NCBI GenBank assembly: GCA_017381015.1
Contig: JAFOCV010000139.1
Coordinates: 1-64,000, forward strand
Source of the DNA: Bacteroidaceae bacterium
GTDB lineage: Bacteria; Bacteroidota; Bacteroidia; Bacteroidales; Bacteroidaceae
DNA: 64,000 nt
Direction of reading: 5' to 3'
Of this stretch, positions 33,869 through 41,716 are shown piece after piece. The position numbers and the translations under genes are program-made. The notes under the pieces are model-generated. The model was not told where the DNA came from and searched no databases. It saw nothing but the letters and a program-made list of their open reading frames with translations. How positions within the stretch are numbered: the first letter of the stretch is position 1; the number at the start of each line of letters is the position of its first letter.

Positions 33869-34242
33869 ATGAAGAGATTTATTGTAATTATGATCGCCAT
33901 GTTAGGATTAAACTCTTCGGCTCAACATGCATCTTTGCAAAATTCTGTCCATAAAAGGGAATTCAAGAGATAAAACATATCCATTAAAGGAGAAGGTATT
34001 TCCTTTGTTGGTCGTTATAGGGGATATGTAGGATACGCATACGAAATAGAAATTGAAAAAGAGGCTTTTAATGCATAATCGAAAGAAAGATTAATGCATC
34101 TTGAAAAATTTCAGTTCACATGTCTAGAGGTGATGATGGTAGTCTTACCTACACTCTCAAATCACAAAAAAGAGGTGTATTTGCCGTTAAATTCACAATT
34201 TTCGTGCTAGGAAACCAAGCAATAAAAACTCAATCGTTATAA
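33869..34242 (+). pseudogene. broken gene for a small exported protein
   Basis: The frame opens with a good signal peptide (MKRFIVIMIAMLGLNSSAQ) but meets TAA at 33971-33973. In the same frame protein-like sequence continues (NISIKGEGISFVGRYRGYVG, YAYEIEIEKEAFNA) to TAA at 34076-34078. A different frame then reads ISVHMSRGDDGSLTYTLKSQ and on to FTIFVLGNQ, ending with TAA at 34240-34242. Two stops and a frameshift indicate decay. The original product would have been an exported protein of about 120 residues of no recognised family. Confidence 0.55.
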
Positions 34243-34361
34243 AATATCTAGTATGTTAAGATTCTGATATAACTTTTTACTAAAAAAAAATCATAATGCA
34301 GGGTTACTTCCGTTTCAAATCTTACATTAATAGTCAAACAACAAACAATAATAACAATAAA

Positions 34362-34388
34362 AGTTGTGCCCGACACGTACAAGGGTAT
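34362..34388 (+). promoter_or_regulatory. leader hairpin element, copy 2
   Basis: TGCCC (34367-34371) pairs with GGGTA (34383-34387) around the 11-nt loop GACACGTACAA, then 7 nt to the ATG at 34395. Confidence 0.8.
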
Positions 34389-34394
34389 ATTATT

Positions 34395-34637
34395 ATGAAA
34401 AAAACAATCGTTCTCGGTCTTGCAGCACTTATGGCTCTTGCAGCTTCTGTTACAGCATTCGCTAGTGTTTCTGATTCTCGTTCAGAGTGCAATCATCATG
34501 ATGGTATTCACGAAGAAGTAGCAGTTAAGGGTAAGGGGGCTTGCCGTCATGCAGGATGCAAGTGTACTTGGTATATCAGGGCAAAAGGTGGTGCCGGAAA
34601 GTGTGTCTGCGGCCATTGGGATTATGTGCATAACTAA
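34395..34637 (+). CDS. small secreted Cys/His-rich protein (copy A)
   Basis: An 80-residue protein starting at MKKTIVLGLAALMALAASVTAFA, a strong signal peptide; the longer frame from 34296 would include the leader hairpin. The mature peptide of about 57 residues has Cys in EC, ACRHAGCKCTWY and KCVCGHWDY and several His residues. This spacing could chelate a metal or form disulfides. It is a tandem paralogue of the gene at 34723; signal peptides are almost identical and mature parts diverge. The function is not recognised. Confidence 0.72.
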   Translation: MKKTIVLGLAALMALAASVTAFASVSDSRSECNHHDGIHEEVAVKGKGACRHAGCKCTWYIRAKGGAGKCVCGHWDYVHN

Positions 34638-34689
34638 TAATTTATTGTGAAATAAATACAATAACTGCCCATACAATAATAACTGGAAA

Positions 34690-34716
34690 AGTTGCGCTCG
34701 ACACGAATAAGAGCAT
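34690..34716 (+). promoter_or_regulatory. leader hairpin element, copy 3 (stem covaries)
   Basis: The stem bases change to CGCTC (34695-34699) and GAGCA (34711-34715), keeping four pairs. The 11-nt loop GACACGAATAA and the 7-nt distance to the ATG at 34723 are kept. Confidence 0.8.
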
Positions 34717-34722
34717 ACAAAT

Positions 34723-34962
34723 ATGAAGAAAACAATCGTTCTCGGTCTTGCTGTAGTTATAGCCCTTGCAGCTTCTGTTACAGCTTTCGCTTGTGTTTTT
34801 GATTCTCATTCTGAGTGCAATTATTCGGGAAGTATTCACGTAGAAGCTACTTCACAGGGCAATGGTGCTTGTTCTTATGGAACATGTAAGTGCACTGGTT
34901 TCAATCAACGACCTGGCTACTATCAATGCTGGTGTGGACATCAACGTTTCTCACACAAATAG
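34723..34962 (+). CDS. small secreted Cys/His-rich protein (copy B)
   Basis: A 79-residue paralogue of the preceding gene. Signal peptide MKKTIVLGLAVVIALAASVTAFA, then CVFDSHSECNYSGSIHVEA, ACSYGTCKCTGFN and QCWCGHQRFSHK. The Cys pattern (C...C, C-x4-C-x-C, C-x-C-G-H) is shared with copy A, while the residues between them differ strongly. That is the usual pattern of a fast-evolving secreted peptide. A hairpin terminator follows. No function is recognised. Confidence 0.72.
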   Translation: MKKTIVLGLAVVIALAASVTAFACVFDSHSECNYSGSIHVEATSQGNGACSYGTCKCTGFNQRPGYYQCWCGHQRFSHK

Positions 34963-34987
34963 AAGTCACTATTCATAAAATTACGAA

Positions 34988-35034
34988 ACCGATTGGTTAT
35001 GAGCTTCTGCTTATAGTCAATCGGTGTTTGTATT
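34988..35034 (+). terminator. hairpin terminator after copy B
   Basis: ACCGATTG (34988-34995) pairs with CAATCGGT (35018-35025). An inner ATGAGC/GCTTAT helix encloses a TTCT loop, and GTTTGTATT follows. T-richness is modest. Confidence 0.65.
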
Positions 35035-35536
35035 GCAAATTCTTACGAATGCTTTTTTAAAAACAAGTTTTACGGGACATCGATATTTGCATTTAGGCAA
35101 TATGGATTATCGACTAAAACGATTATTTATTGCAAATTGCCTCTTGATGTTAGGTTATATGCGTTATGGATTCTCTCCTTAACTAGTAATTTCCGAAAAT
35201 TACGGATATTCATAAACATCCTCTACTGTTTGTGATTACATTGTATCCCAAGTGTATAGCCTATTGTTTTGAGCAAAATGTTATCAAAATCATAATTAAA
35301 AGGAAATATGCCACTAATGGGTGGGAATTTTTCGGATTTAATTTGTATCTTTGCTATGTCGTGTCTGCAAATTCTTGATATTTTGATACATAAGGTTAAG
35401 GTGATTTTATATGCCAACTAAATGTTGCTAGAGAGCTTATTTAAAATGTGAGTTTTTTTAGTACGCTGTAAAAGGGGTTATATACTGAAGGTAGGTTAAG
35501 ATTTAGAGACTAATATAGTAATACGTTAAGTTCAAA
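35035..35536. other. AT-rich gap, no gene seen
   Basis: About 500 bp without a credible coding region. A 26-codon frame from ATG 35101 and a 64-codon minus-strand frame (35223-35417) have no recognisable features. Given the decayed genes nearby, this may be eroded coding sequence, but nothing in it supports a particular ancestor. Confidence 0.5.
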
Positions 35537-35563
35537 GGTTGTGCCCGACACAAATTAGGGATA
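35537..35563 (+). promoter_or_regulatory. leader hairpin element, copy 4
   Basis: GTTGTGCCCGACAC is conserved. TGCCC faces GGGAT (35558-35562), with three sure pairs, around the 11-nt loop GACACAAATTA. Six nt separate it from the ATG at 35569. It is the most divergent copy. Confidence 0.7.
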
Positions 35564-35568
35564 GTAAA

Positions 35569-36654
35569 ATGAAAAGGATAGTTCTTTGGGTTGTTTCACT
35601 CGTTTTAGTAAGTGCTAATGTGTTTGCTGATGGTTTGACTGCCACACTTCAGCAAGGAGAACGGATGACTCCATTTTACGGAGTTGATGCTTTCAAACAG
35701 GCGTATGCAGCTGCTGATAGTGGAGCAGTTATAACACTCTCGGCAGGAACATTCAATAACGTTGACACAATTGCAAAATCAATCAAGGTTATTGGTAATT
35801 ACGCCTTTAATGCGTCAAGTCCAGAAAACACAAATCTTACTCGTGCTATTATTGCTGCTAATAAAGTGACAATTGATGGTATATATTTTTCTGGTAGTGT
35901 AACTCTAGGAAATATAGAAGATTGTAAAATTGTACATTCATGGATAGAGAATACCTTGGCTTACTCTTCAACTTCAGCATGGCATACCAATACAATCGTT
36001 GACCAATGCGTGATAAAGACGGAAACGGCTATTAAGCAAGGAAGGAATTATACCATAAAGAATTCAACCATTAATAAATTCGATGCAAATAATACAAGTG
36101 CTAACATTGCATATATTACAAATTGTGTGATTTATGACTTTGTATATAATCACACAAAACCTAGTAGTAATGTTAAGGGAATTGACATTTATCCCTCTAT
36201 ACCTGTCGCTATATATAAGAATAATGTATTAGGAATAGATGTATCGTGTTATTATCATTGTTACTCTACTTCAACAGGTTATAGTCATTATTATTATAAT
36301 GTCTGTTTTTCTTCACCAAGTGAATTCTATTATAATAAATATGCCATGACTTATTATATGTATACTACCGGCTCATATTATTATACATATGATGGTAGCA
36401 AAGTTTATTACACATCTGGTTGTCAAAATGCAGGAAATACTAAAGAAAAAAGAGGTTTTGTTGTTTCTGGAACCCAATACCCAGCCGTGTTGACCAACCC
36501 TGGTTATGGACAGGATGGTACATTGCGAGGTCCTCAAGGTGGAACCGGATTCTCTCCTTATCCAAGCATCCCTCGTGTCACAAGCAAAACGATAGATTCC
36601 AATACGGATGCAGATGGGAAATTGAATGTCAAGATAACAGTTAAGGCACAATAA
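35569..36654 (+). CDS. exported right-handed beta-helix protein
   Basis: A 361-residue exported protein with signal peptide MKRIVLWVVSLVLVSANVFA. The middle is a run of short strands with repeating turn pattern (NLTRAIIAANKVTIDGIYFSG, NIEDCKIVHSWIENT, HTNTIVDQCVIKTETAIKQG, NYTIKNSTINKFDANN, AYITNCVIYDFV). This is typical of a parallel beta-helix of the pectate-lyase superfamily. Catalytic residues of a polysaccharide lyase are not evident. A Tyr-rich region (about 230-290) follows, including CYYHCYSTST and MYTTGSYYYTYDG. Start chosen at ATG 35569, after leader hairpin copy 4. Probably surface-associated and carbohydrate- or adhesion-related. Confidence 0.7.
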   Translation: MKRIVLWVVSLVLVSANVFADGLTATLQQGERMTPFYGVDAFKQAYAAADSGAVITLSAGTFNNVDTIAKSIKVIGNYAFNASSPENTNLTRAIIAANKVTIDGIYFSGSVTLGNIEDCKIVHSWIENTLAYSSTSAWHTNTIVDQCVIKTETAIKQGRNYTIKNSTINKFDANNTSANIAYITNCVIYDFVYNHTKPSSNVKGIDIYPSIPVAIYKNNVLGIDVSCYYHCYSTSTGYSHYYYNVCFSSPSEFYYNKYAMTYYMYTTGSYYYTYDGSKVYYTSGCQNAGNTKEKRGFVVSGTQYPAVLTNPGYGQDGTLRGPQGGTGFSPYPSIPRVTSKTIDSNTDADGKLNVKITVKAQ

Positions 36655-36670
36655 TATAATGTAAAATAAC

Positions 36671-37915
36671 ATGATGAGAAGATTGATTTTTTCAATGTTT
36701 GCCTTGTCATTGTTTGTTGTTGCTGAAGCTCAAGAAAAGACAATCACCCGATATCAATATTGGATAGACCAAACGAAATTTAATGAGACAAATTTAGAAT
36801 TCCAGGGAAACAATATTGATACGTTGGAATTCGCAATTGATACAGATGAATTGTCAGAAGGACTGCACAACCTCTATATACGTGTACAAGACAGTGAAGG
36901 CGTATGGAGTAATTTGACTTCAGGGGGGGGCTTTGTTAGGAATTTACCCAAGAACGATACTATAAAGGTGGTTTCATGTGAATATTGGATAGACAACGCT
37001 TTTAATGATAGAATACAAATCCCTGTGGATAGTAGTACTTTTGCATTTATGGTTGATGGTTCTTTATTGAAAGAGGGATTACACCAACTAAGCTACAGAG
37101 TTCAAGACAATGAAGGAATGTATAGCCAGACTTCCACTTGGATGTTTATGCGTAATGCGTTACGTGATACTGCGGTGGTAAATAGAGTAGCAAGTGTAGA
37201 ATACTGGTATGATAGCGACATCACTAATGCCCAACAAATATCAGCAGAAACCGATACTATTATGTTTTCGGCGGATGCTTCCATGTTGAGTGAGGGATTG
37301 CATACATTGTCGCTATGCGCGTGCGATGTCTTAGGTAACAAGAGTGCGCCGACAACGTGGATTTTTTATAAAAATACCTATAAACAATCTTCAAAAATCA
37401 GTTGGTATAAATGCTGGTGGAATAACCATTTTGATAAAATAGAAAAGGTCACGACAGAATGTGATAGTTCGGTTTATACTTTCACTAAAGAATTGATAGT
37501 TCCAGACTATGCCAAGACTGATGGGTATTCGCGCAATAGTACAGCGCGTTTTCATGTTGTGTTTGGTGATGATATGGGTAATATCTCTAATGTAGAATAC
37601 GTAGATGTGGCATATCCGGACAATCAGCCTCCTGTTTCAACTATTGAAGTTGAGGTTGGAATAGATAAATTGAACTTAACGTGGAGTGCTAATGAGGATG
37701 ACATAGATTTCTATAATATCTATGTGTCGGAAGGTGGATTGCCATTTGTGCTTTGGAAACCCAATACCACGAGCACAACTGCAGTATTCAAAGGAGAGGC
37801 TGGTGTGGAATATAAATTCACAGTTACTGCTCGTGATAAGGCTGGTAACATGGAAAAACTGGATGAGACGAAATGTGTAACGGCAAAAATGAATGAAGAT
37901 GAAATCAGCGAATAG
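36671..37915 (+). CDS. exported protein with YWID repeats and FN3-like domain
   Basis: A 414-residue exported protein with signal peptide to about residue 20 (VVAEAQ). Three modules of about 90 residues share YWIDxxF...GLHxLxxRVxDxxGxWS. They open at YQYWIDQTKFN, CEYWIDNAFND and VEYWYDSDITN, with the closing halves ending in WSNLTSGG, YSQTSTWM and KSAPTTWIF. A C-terminal FN3-like domain spans about residues 320-405 (LNLTWSANEDDIDFYNIYVS, YKFTVTARDKAGN). The gene overlaps the next by 23 bp, so the two are expressed together and the products may act together at the surface. Confidence 0.72.
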   Translation: MMRRLIFSMFALSLFVVAEAQEKTITRYQYWIDQTKFNETNLEFQGNNIDTLEFAIDTDELSEGLHNLYIRVQDSEGVWSNLTSGGGFVRNLPKNDTIKVVSCEYWIDNAFNDRIQIPVDSSTFAFMVDGSLLKEGLHQLSYRVQDNEGMYSQTSTWMFMRNALRDTAVVNRVASVEYWYDSDITNAQQISAETDTIMFSADASMLSEGLHTLSLCACDVLGNKSAPTTWIFYKNTYKQSSKISWYKCWWNNHFDKIEKVTTECDSSVYTFTKELIVPDYAKTDGYSRNSTARFHVVFGDDMGNISNVEYVDVAYPDNQPPVSTIEVEVGIDKLNLTWSANEDDIDFYNIYVSEGGLPFVLWKPNTTSTTAVFKGEAGVEYKFTVTARDKAGNMEKLDETKCVTAKMNEDEISE

Positions 37916-40900
37916 TAGACTTAAACTCCTAATACTATTAGTCTCATGTTTTAGTTTTGCATTGAGTGTTTATGCAGGTAAACGAGAAACTAAGCGTGTA
38001 AACGTAGGCGAAACCTTTACTGTGTATACGACTTCCCATAGTTATACGCAGAGTGTATTATGGAATTGGGATACCGGTGTCTTGGAATTGGTAGGAAATC
38101 TGTATGGTACTTCAACAAGTGCTACCTTCAGAGTGAAGAGAGCATCTCCTATGACTGGTGTCGTGATTCAGGCCACAACTTATTATCACCGAAACAATAC
38201 AACCTCTTCGGGTATTAATAAAGATTTAGATGTGTGGACCGTATTTGCAACAGACAATTCAACGGTAAGTCTGAATGCAAATAGTATCTCTCTTACCCCA
38301 GGTGAGTCAATGGCATTGCGTGCAACTGCAAGTAATTCTACATATTCGGGGAATTATAGTTGGAGTTCGACTAATAGTAATGTAGCTTATGTTAGATCTT
38401 CTGGCAACTCTGCTACAGTCTATGCACAAAGTCCAGGCAATACCACCATTCGTGTAACGTTGGATAATGGTAAATTTGCAGAATGCGGTGTGTCGGTAAA
38501 TAGTATCGCCCCACAAAGTGCTTCAGTCTCTTCTCCTATTTATATTAGTGTAGACGACTCAAAAGTACTATCAGTGTCTGTGTATCCGAGTAATGCAACG
38601 ATAAATTCAAGAAAATGGTATATATCAGAAGGGGCTGATTATGTTTCATTGACGGCCTCTGGAACATTGACGGGAAGAAACCCAGGTAAAGCTAAAGTCT
38701 ATTGTACTATTAATGGCAGTTTGGATTCAAATGAAGCAACGGTATATGTATCAGAGCCGTCGTTCACAGTGACTTCAATATCTCCTACTCAGGGTGCTAC
38801 TGAGATTTCACCTTTTGCAGGTATGTCTGTAAGTTTTTCTTTAGCTATTTATCAAGGAGATAATTACTCGTCTATATGTTTGAGAAACAAGGATACAGGT
38901 CATAAAGCAGAGGGGATCGTTTCTATCGATGGGAAGAGGATTTCTTTTATACCACAACAACCATTGGCTCCATTGACAAATTATCAGTTTGAGATTCCTG
39001 CGAACTCATTGAAAAACAAGTGGGGTACATCTTATTCATCTTCTGTATACATAAACTTTAAAACGGCCGATTGGGAGAAACTGAAATTGACATCTTCCAT
39101 CCCGTCTGGTTTTTATACAGTAGGAGATAAAATAGTGTTGAAATCAAATATCTCATCTGCTAAAATATATTATACGCTCGATGGAAGTATGCCTACAGAT
39201 CAGAGCCAACTTTATACAGAACCAATTCCAATTAATCAAGATATTAAACTCAGTGCAGTTGCCGTCTGTGATGGATATAAGGATAGCGATGTTTTTTCTG
39301 CGGATTATTATTTAAGTAACGTTAGTGTAAAACGCAAATATCCTTATGAGGAGGAATTGTATAAATACGATGATGTAAATCCTTATGTTACATTCAGCAA
39401 TCTGATTGAAGAGAGCGAAATGCTTAAATCTGCAAGTGTCATCAAGAATGGAGAAGTTGCATTAGAAGGAGAATTTATTGTTTCAGATAGCAGCGTATAT
39501 TTTATACCAGAAGAACCCCTAGAGATAGGACAATCTTATCGTGTGACAATTCCTGAAAATGCTATTGTTACGCAGCAAGGCGAACCGAATGATCCTATAT
39601 GGTGGACGTTCAGTACTGGTGATTTCGTTACAGAAATATCGGCAGGTAGTACTGAATTGGCAGCAGCTATAAAAACAGACGGTAGTTTGTTGACGTGGGG
39701 AAAGATTTACGAATCTGGAAATAGCGCTGATGGAAGTTACACCTATAAAATGCAGACGATACCTGCAACATTTATCAATGCTGATGTGCGAACCGTTTCA
39801 TCAGGATATATGCACCATGCTGTTGTAAAAAGTGATAATAGTATGTGGATGTGGGGACGACAATATTGTGGCGAATTTGGTAATAACTCAACTGCTGGTT
39901 CGGCTGTTCCAGTAAAAGTTGAGGATGATGTCCAAATAGTATCTGCAGGTGGGCAACATACTGCCATAATAAAGACGGATGAAACTTTGTGGGTTTGTGG
40001 CCGTAATGATTTTGGTCAGGTTGGAGACAGTTCTGTGATAACTCGCACATCTTTTGTACAAATAATGGAGAATGTTACTTCTGTTGTTTCTGGATGGTGT
40101 GTTACGTATGCCATTACTCAAGATGGATGTTTGTGGGCATGGGGCCGCAACGACAAAGGACAGTTAGGAGATGGAACTCTAGATGATAAATGGAAACCAG
40201 TAAAAATCTTAGAGGATGTCCATGCTGTCAATTCTGCAAAAACAAGTTGTAATTTGGCTGCTGCAATAAAAGAAGACGGAACATTGTGGGTATGGGGATG
40301 TAATCAACTTACCCCCATAGAAATAGATAATGAAGTGACATCCGTAGCGGTAGGTGATAATTATATTGAATATGTAAAGGAAGATGGTAGCTTGTGGGGT
40401 TATGGTAACAACGACTTTGGACAATTAGGTAATGGAACAACAAATTCTATTTCTGCTCCTGCGCAACTTTTGGGCGATGCCAACACTGTCAGGTCAGGAG
40501 GAGAAAATACGTTACTCAAAAAATCAGATGGAAGTGTCTGGGCTTGGGGACGTAATTATTACGGAGTATTGGGAGATGGTACCATACCTTCTGTCATCGC
40601 CTATAATGCAAATCCGCAATTAGTTATTGAGGGGCGTAAAAGTAGCCCGTTGATAGGAATAGTTTGTAATAGAACTACACTCAGTATGTTAAAGGATGCT
40701 CGAAGTGTTTTGGTAGTAGAACCCAAACCATTGAATGCAGAGTATGAGTCACTAGAATGGTTCTCCGATAATGAGGATATTGTTTCAATATCAGATCGTG
40801 GAGTGATGCTGGCAAATTCATATGGTGAAGCAACAGTAACTGCAATAATTGAAGACAAGGAAGGAAATAGTTTTTCTGCGGTTTGCGTTGTCAATGTTAT

Positions 40901-41138
40901 TGGTCCCAATTCAACAGAGGATATTTTAACATCTGAAATTAGAATTAGGGTATTTCGACAAACTATTCAGATAAGTAATTTAGTATTGGGTGAAGATGTA
41001 TGTATATATGACCTCAATGGTAGGCTTGTTAAACATCAAATAGCTCCTGATATTAATATGAATATTCCAATGGAGCATTCTGGCTTATATATAGTCAAGA
41101 TTGGAGGTAGAAAAACTCAAAAAATAGTAATCCGATAG
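37893..41138 (+). CDS. giant secreted Ig-like/RCC1 beta-propeller protein with sorting-like C-terminus
   Basis: A 1081-residue exported protein. After the signal peptide (to about residue 29) come Big2-like Ig domains (about 120-285) and a Big_5-like domain (290-390). A chitobiase/FN3-like module containing KIYYTLDGSMPTDQSQLY (about 395-470) and another Big_5-like domain follow. Residues about 583-910 hold seven RCC1-type repeats (MWGRQYCGEFGNN, CGRNDFGQVGDSS, AWGRNDKGQLGDGT, GYGNNDFGQLGNGT, AWGRNYYGVLGDGT and two weaker ones), enough for a complete seven-bladed propeller. A Big2 domain and a C-terminal module (CIYDLNGRLVKHQ...GLYIVKIGGRKTQKIVIR) of the type IX sorting kind end it. Likely surface adhesin or scaffold. 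Confidence 0.82.
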   Translation: MKMKSANSRLKLLILLVSCFSFALSVYAGKRETKRVNVGETFTVYTTSHSYTQSVLWNWDTGVLELVGNLYGTSTSATFRVKRASPMTGVVIQATTYYHRNNTTSSGINKDLDVWTVFATDNSTVSLNANSISLTPGESMALRATASNSTYSGNYSWSSTNSNVAYVRSSGNSATVYAQSPGNTTIRVTLDNGKFAECGVSVNSIAPQSASVSSPIYISVDDSKVLSVSVYPSNATINSRKWYISEGADYVSLTASGTLTGRNPGKAKVYCTINGSLDSNEATVYVSEPSFTVTSISPTQGATEISPFAGMSVSFSLAIYQGDNYSSICLRNKDTGHKAEGIVSIDGKRISFIPQQPLAPLTNYQFEIPANSLKNKWGTSYSSSVYINFKTADWEKLKLTSSIPSGFYTVGDKIVLKSNISSAKIYYTLDGSMPTDQSQLYTEPIPINQDIKLSAVAVCDGYKDSDVFSADYYLSNVSVKRKYPYEEELYKYDDVNPYVTFSNLIEESEMLKSASVIKNGEVALEGEFIVSDSSVYFIPEEPLEIGQSYRVTIPENAIVTQQGEPNDPIWWTFSTGDFVTEISAGSTELAAAIKTDGSLLTWGKIYESGNSADGSYTYKMQTIPATFINADVRTVSSGYMHHAVVKSDNSMWMWGRQYCGEFGNNSTAGSAVPVKVEDDVQIVSAGGQHTAIIKTDETLWVCGRNDFGQVGDSSVITRTSFVQIMENVTSVVSGWCVTYAITQDGCLWAWGRNDKGQLGDGTLDDKWKPVKILEDVHAVNSAKTSCNLAAAIKEDGTLWVWGCNQLTPIEIDNEVTSVAVGDNYIEYVKEDGSLWGYGNNDFGQLGNGTTNSISAPAQLLGDANTVRSGGENTLLKKSDGSVWAWGRNYYGVLGDGTIPSVIAYNANPQLVIEGRKSSPLIGIVCNRTTLSMLKDARSVLVVEPKPLNAEYESLEWFSDNEDIVSISDRGVMLANSYGEATVTAIIEDKEGNSFSAVCVVNVIGPNSTEDILTSEIRIRVFRQTIQISNLVLGEDVCIYDLNGRLVKHQIAPDINMNIPMEHSGLYIVKIGGRKTQKIVIR

Positions 41139-41156
41139 AATTTTAATAGTAATACG

Positions 41157-41188
41157 GTGGGAGGAAGACGAAGAAGTTTTCCTCCCAC
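41157..41188 (+). terminator. hairpin after the RCC1 gene
   Basis: GTGGGAGGAA (41157-41166) and TTCCTCCCAC (41179-41188) form a perfect 10-bp stem 18 bp after the stop codon. The T-tract is weak. Confidence 0.5.
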
Positions 41189-41254
41189 TTATAGGTTTAC
41201 TCAGCAGGGTTGTTTGCCATCTGCGACATGTTCCATCACAAATTGCAGAGCCAT

Positions 41255-41415
41255 TTTTTCATTTGGAGAAATGCCGGAAAATTTTGCAAAGCCATTTTTT
41301 CAGTTGGAGAAACGCCGGAAAATTTTGCAAAAGCATTTTTTCAGTTGGAGAAACGTCAGAAAATTTTGCAAAAGCATTTTTTAGTTTGAGAAACGTCAGA
41401 AAATTTTGCAAAGCG
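41255..41415. repeat. tandem array, 41-bp period, about four units
   Basis: Units containing TTTTTTCA, GGAGAAAYG and AAAATTTTGCAAA start at 41260, 41301 and 41342 (exactly 41 bp apart), with a fourth near 41383 that has lost one base. The sequence differs from the array at 17211-17510 but has the same period and similar T-run/GAAACG/CAAA parts. The rest of the 41139-41716 gap holds no gene that I can support; it includes a GAAACAG/CTGTTTC inverted repeat near 41470-41493. Confidence 0.9.
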
Positions 41416-41716
41416 GTCTTTTCCTGTCTTTTCCAGGTTTCGGTAGACGCCTTTTTTATGCATTAGCAGAAACAGTTTACGCTTTTCTGTTTCCATGCTA
41501 TTTTCCGTTACTTCAATTAACATCCATACTATAACAGATGACGCATCTTACTTTCCATACGGCATAAGTAGACTTGTATTGTATGCTATAAATGTTTACG
41601 TTATTATTATTGCATACTATAAATCTAGACACGTCCTCAAAGATGGAGTAGTTGGATTCCGTTCTTATTGTTCGGCTTGACAGATTAGATATTGCGTGGT
41701 GTCATTGGTAACTCTA

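Noticed and set aside
35223..35417. 64-codon minus-strand ORF in the gap
   Set aside because: No signal, domain, promoter or neighbour supports it and composition follows the AT-rich background.
41157..41466. Overlapping ORFs through the second 41-bp array
   Set aside because: They translate the repeat in two frames and have no start signals; the sequence is non-coding repeat.
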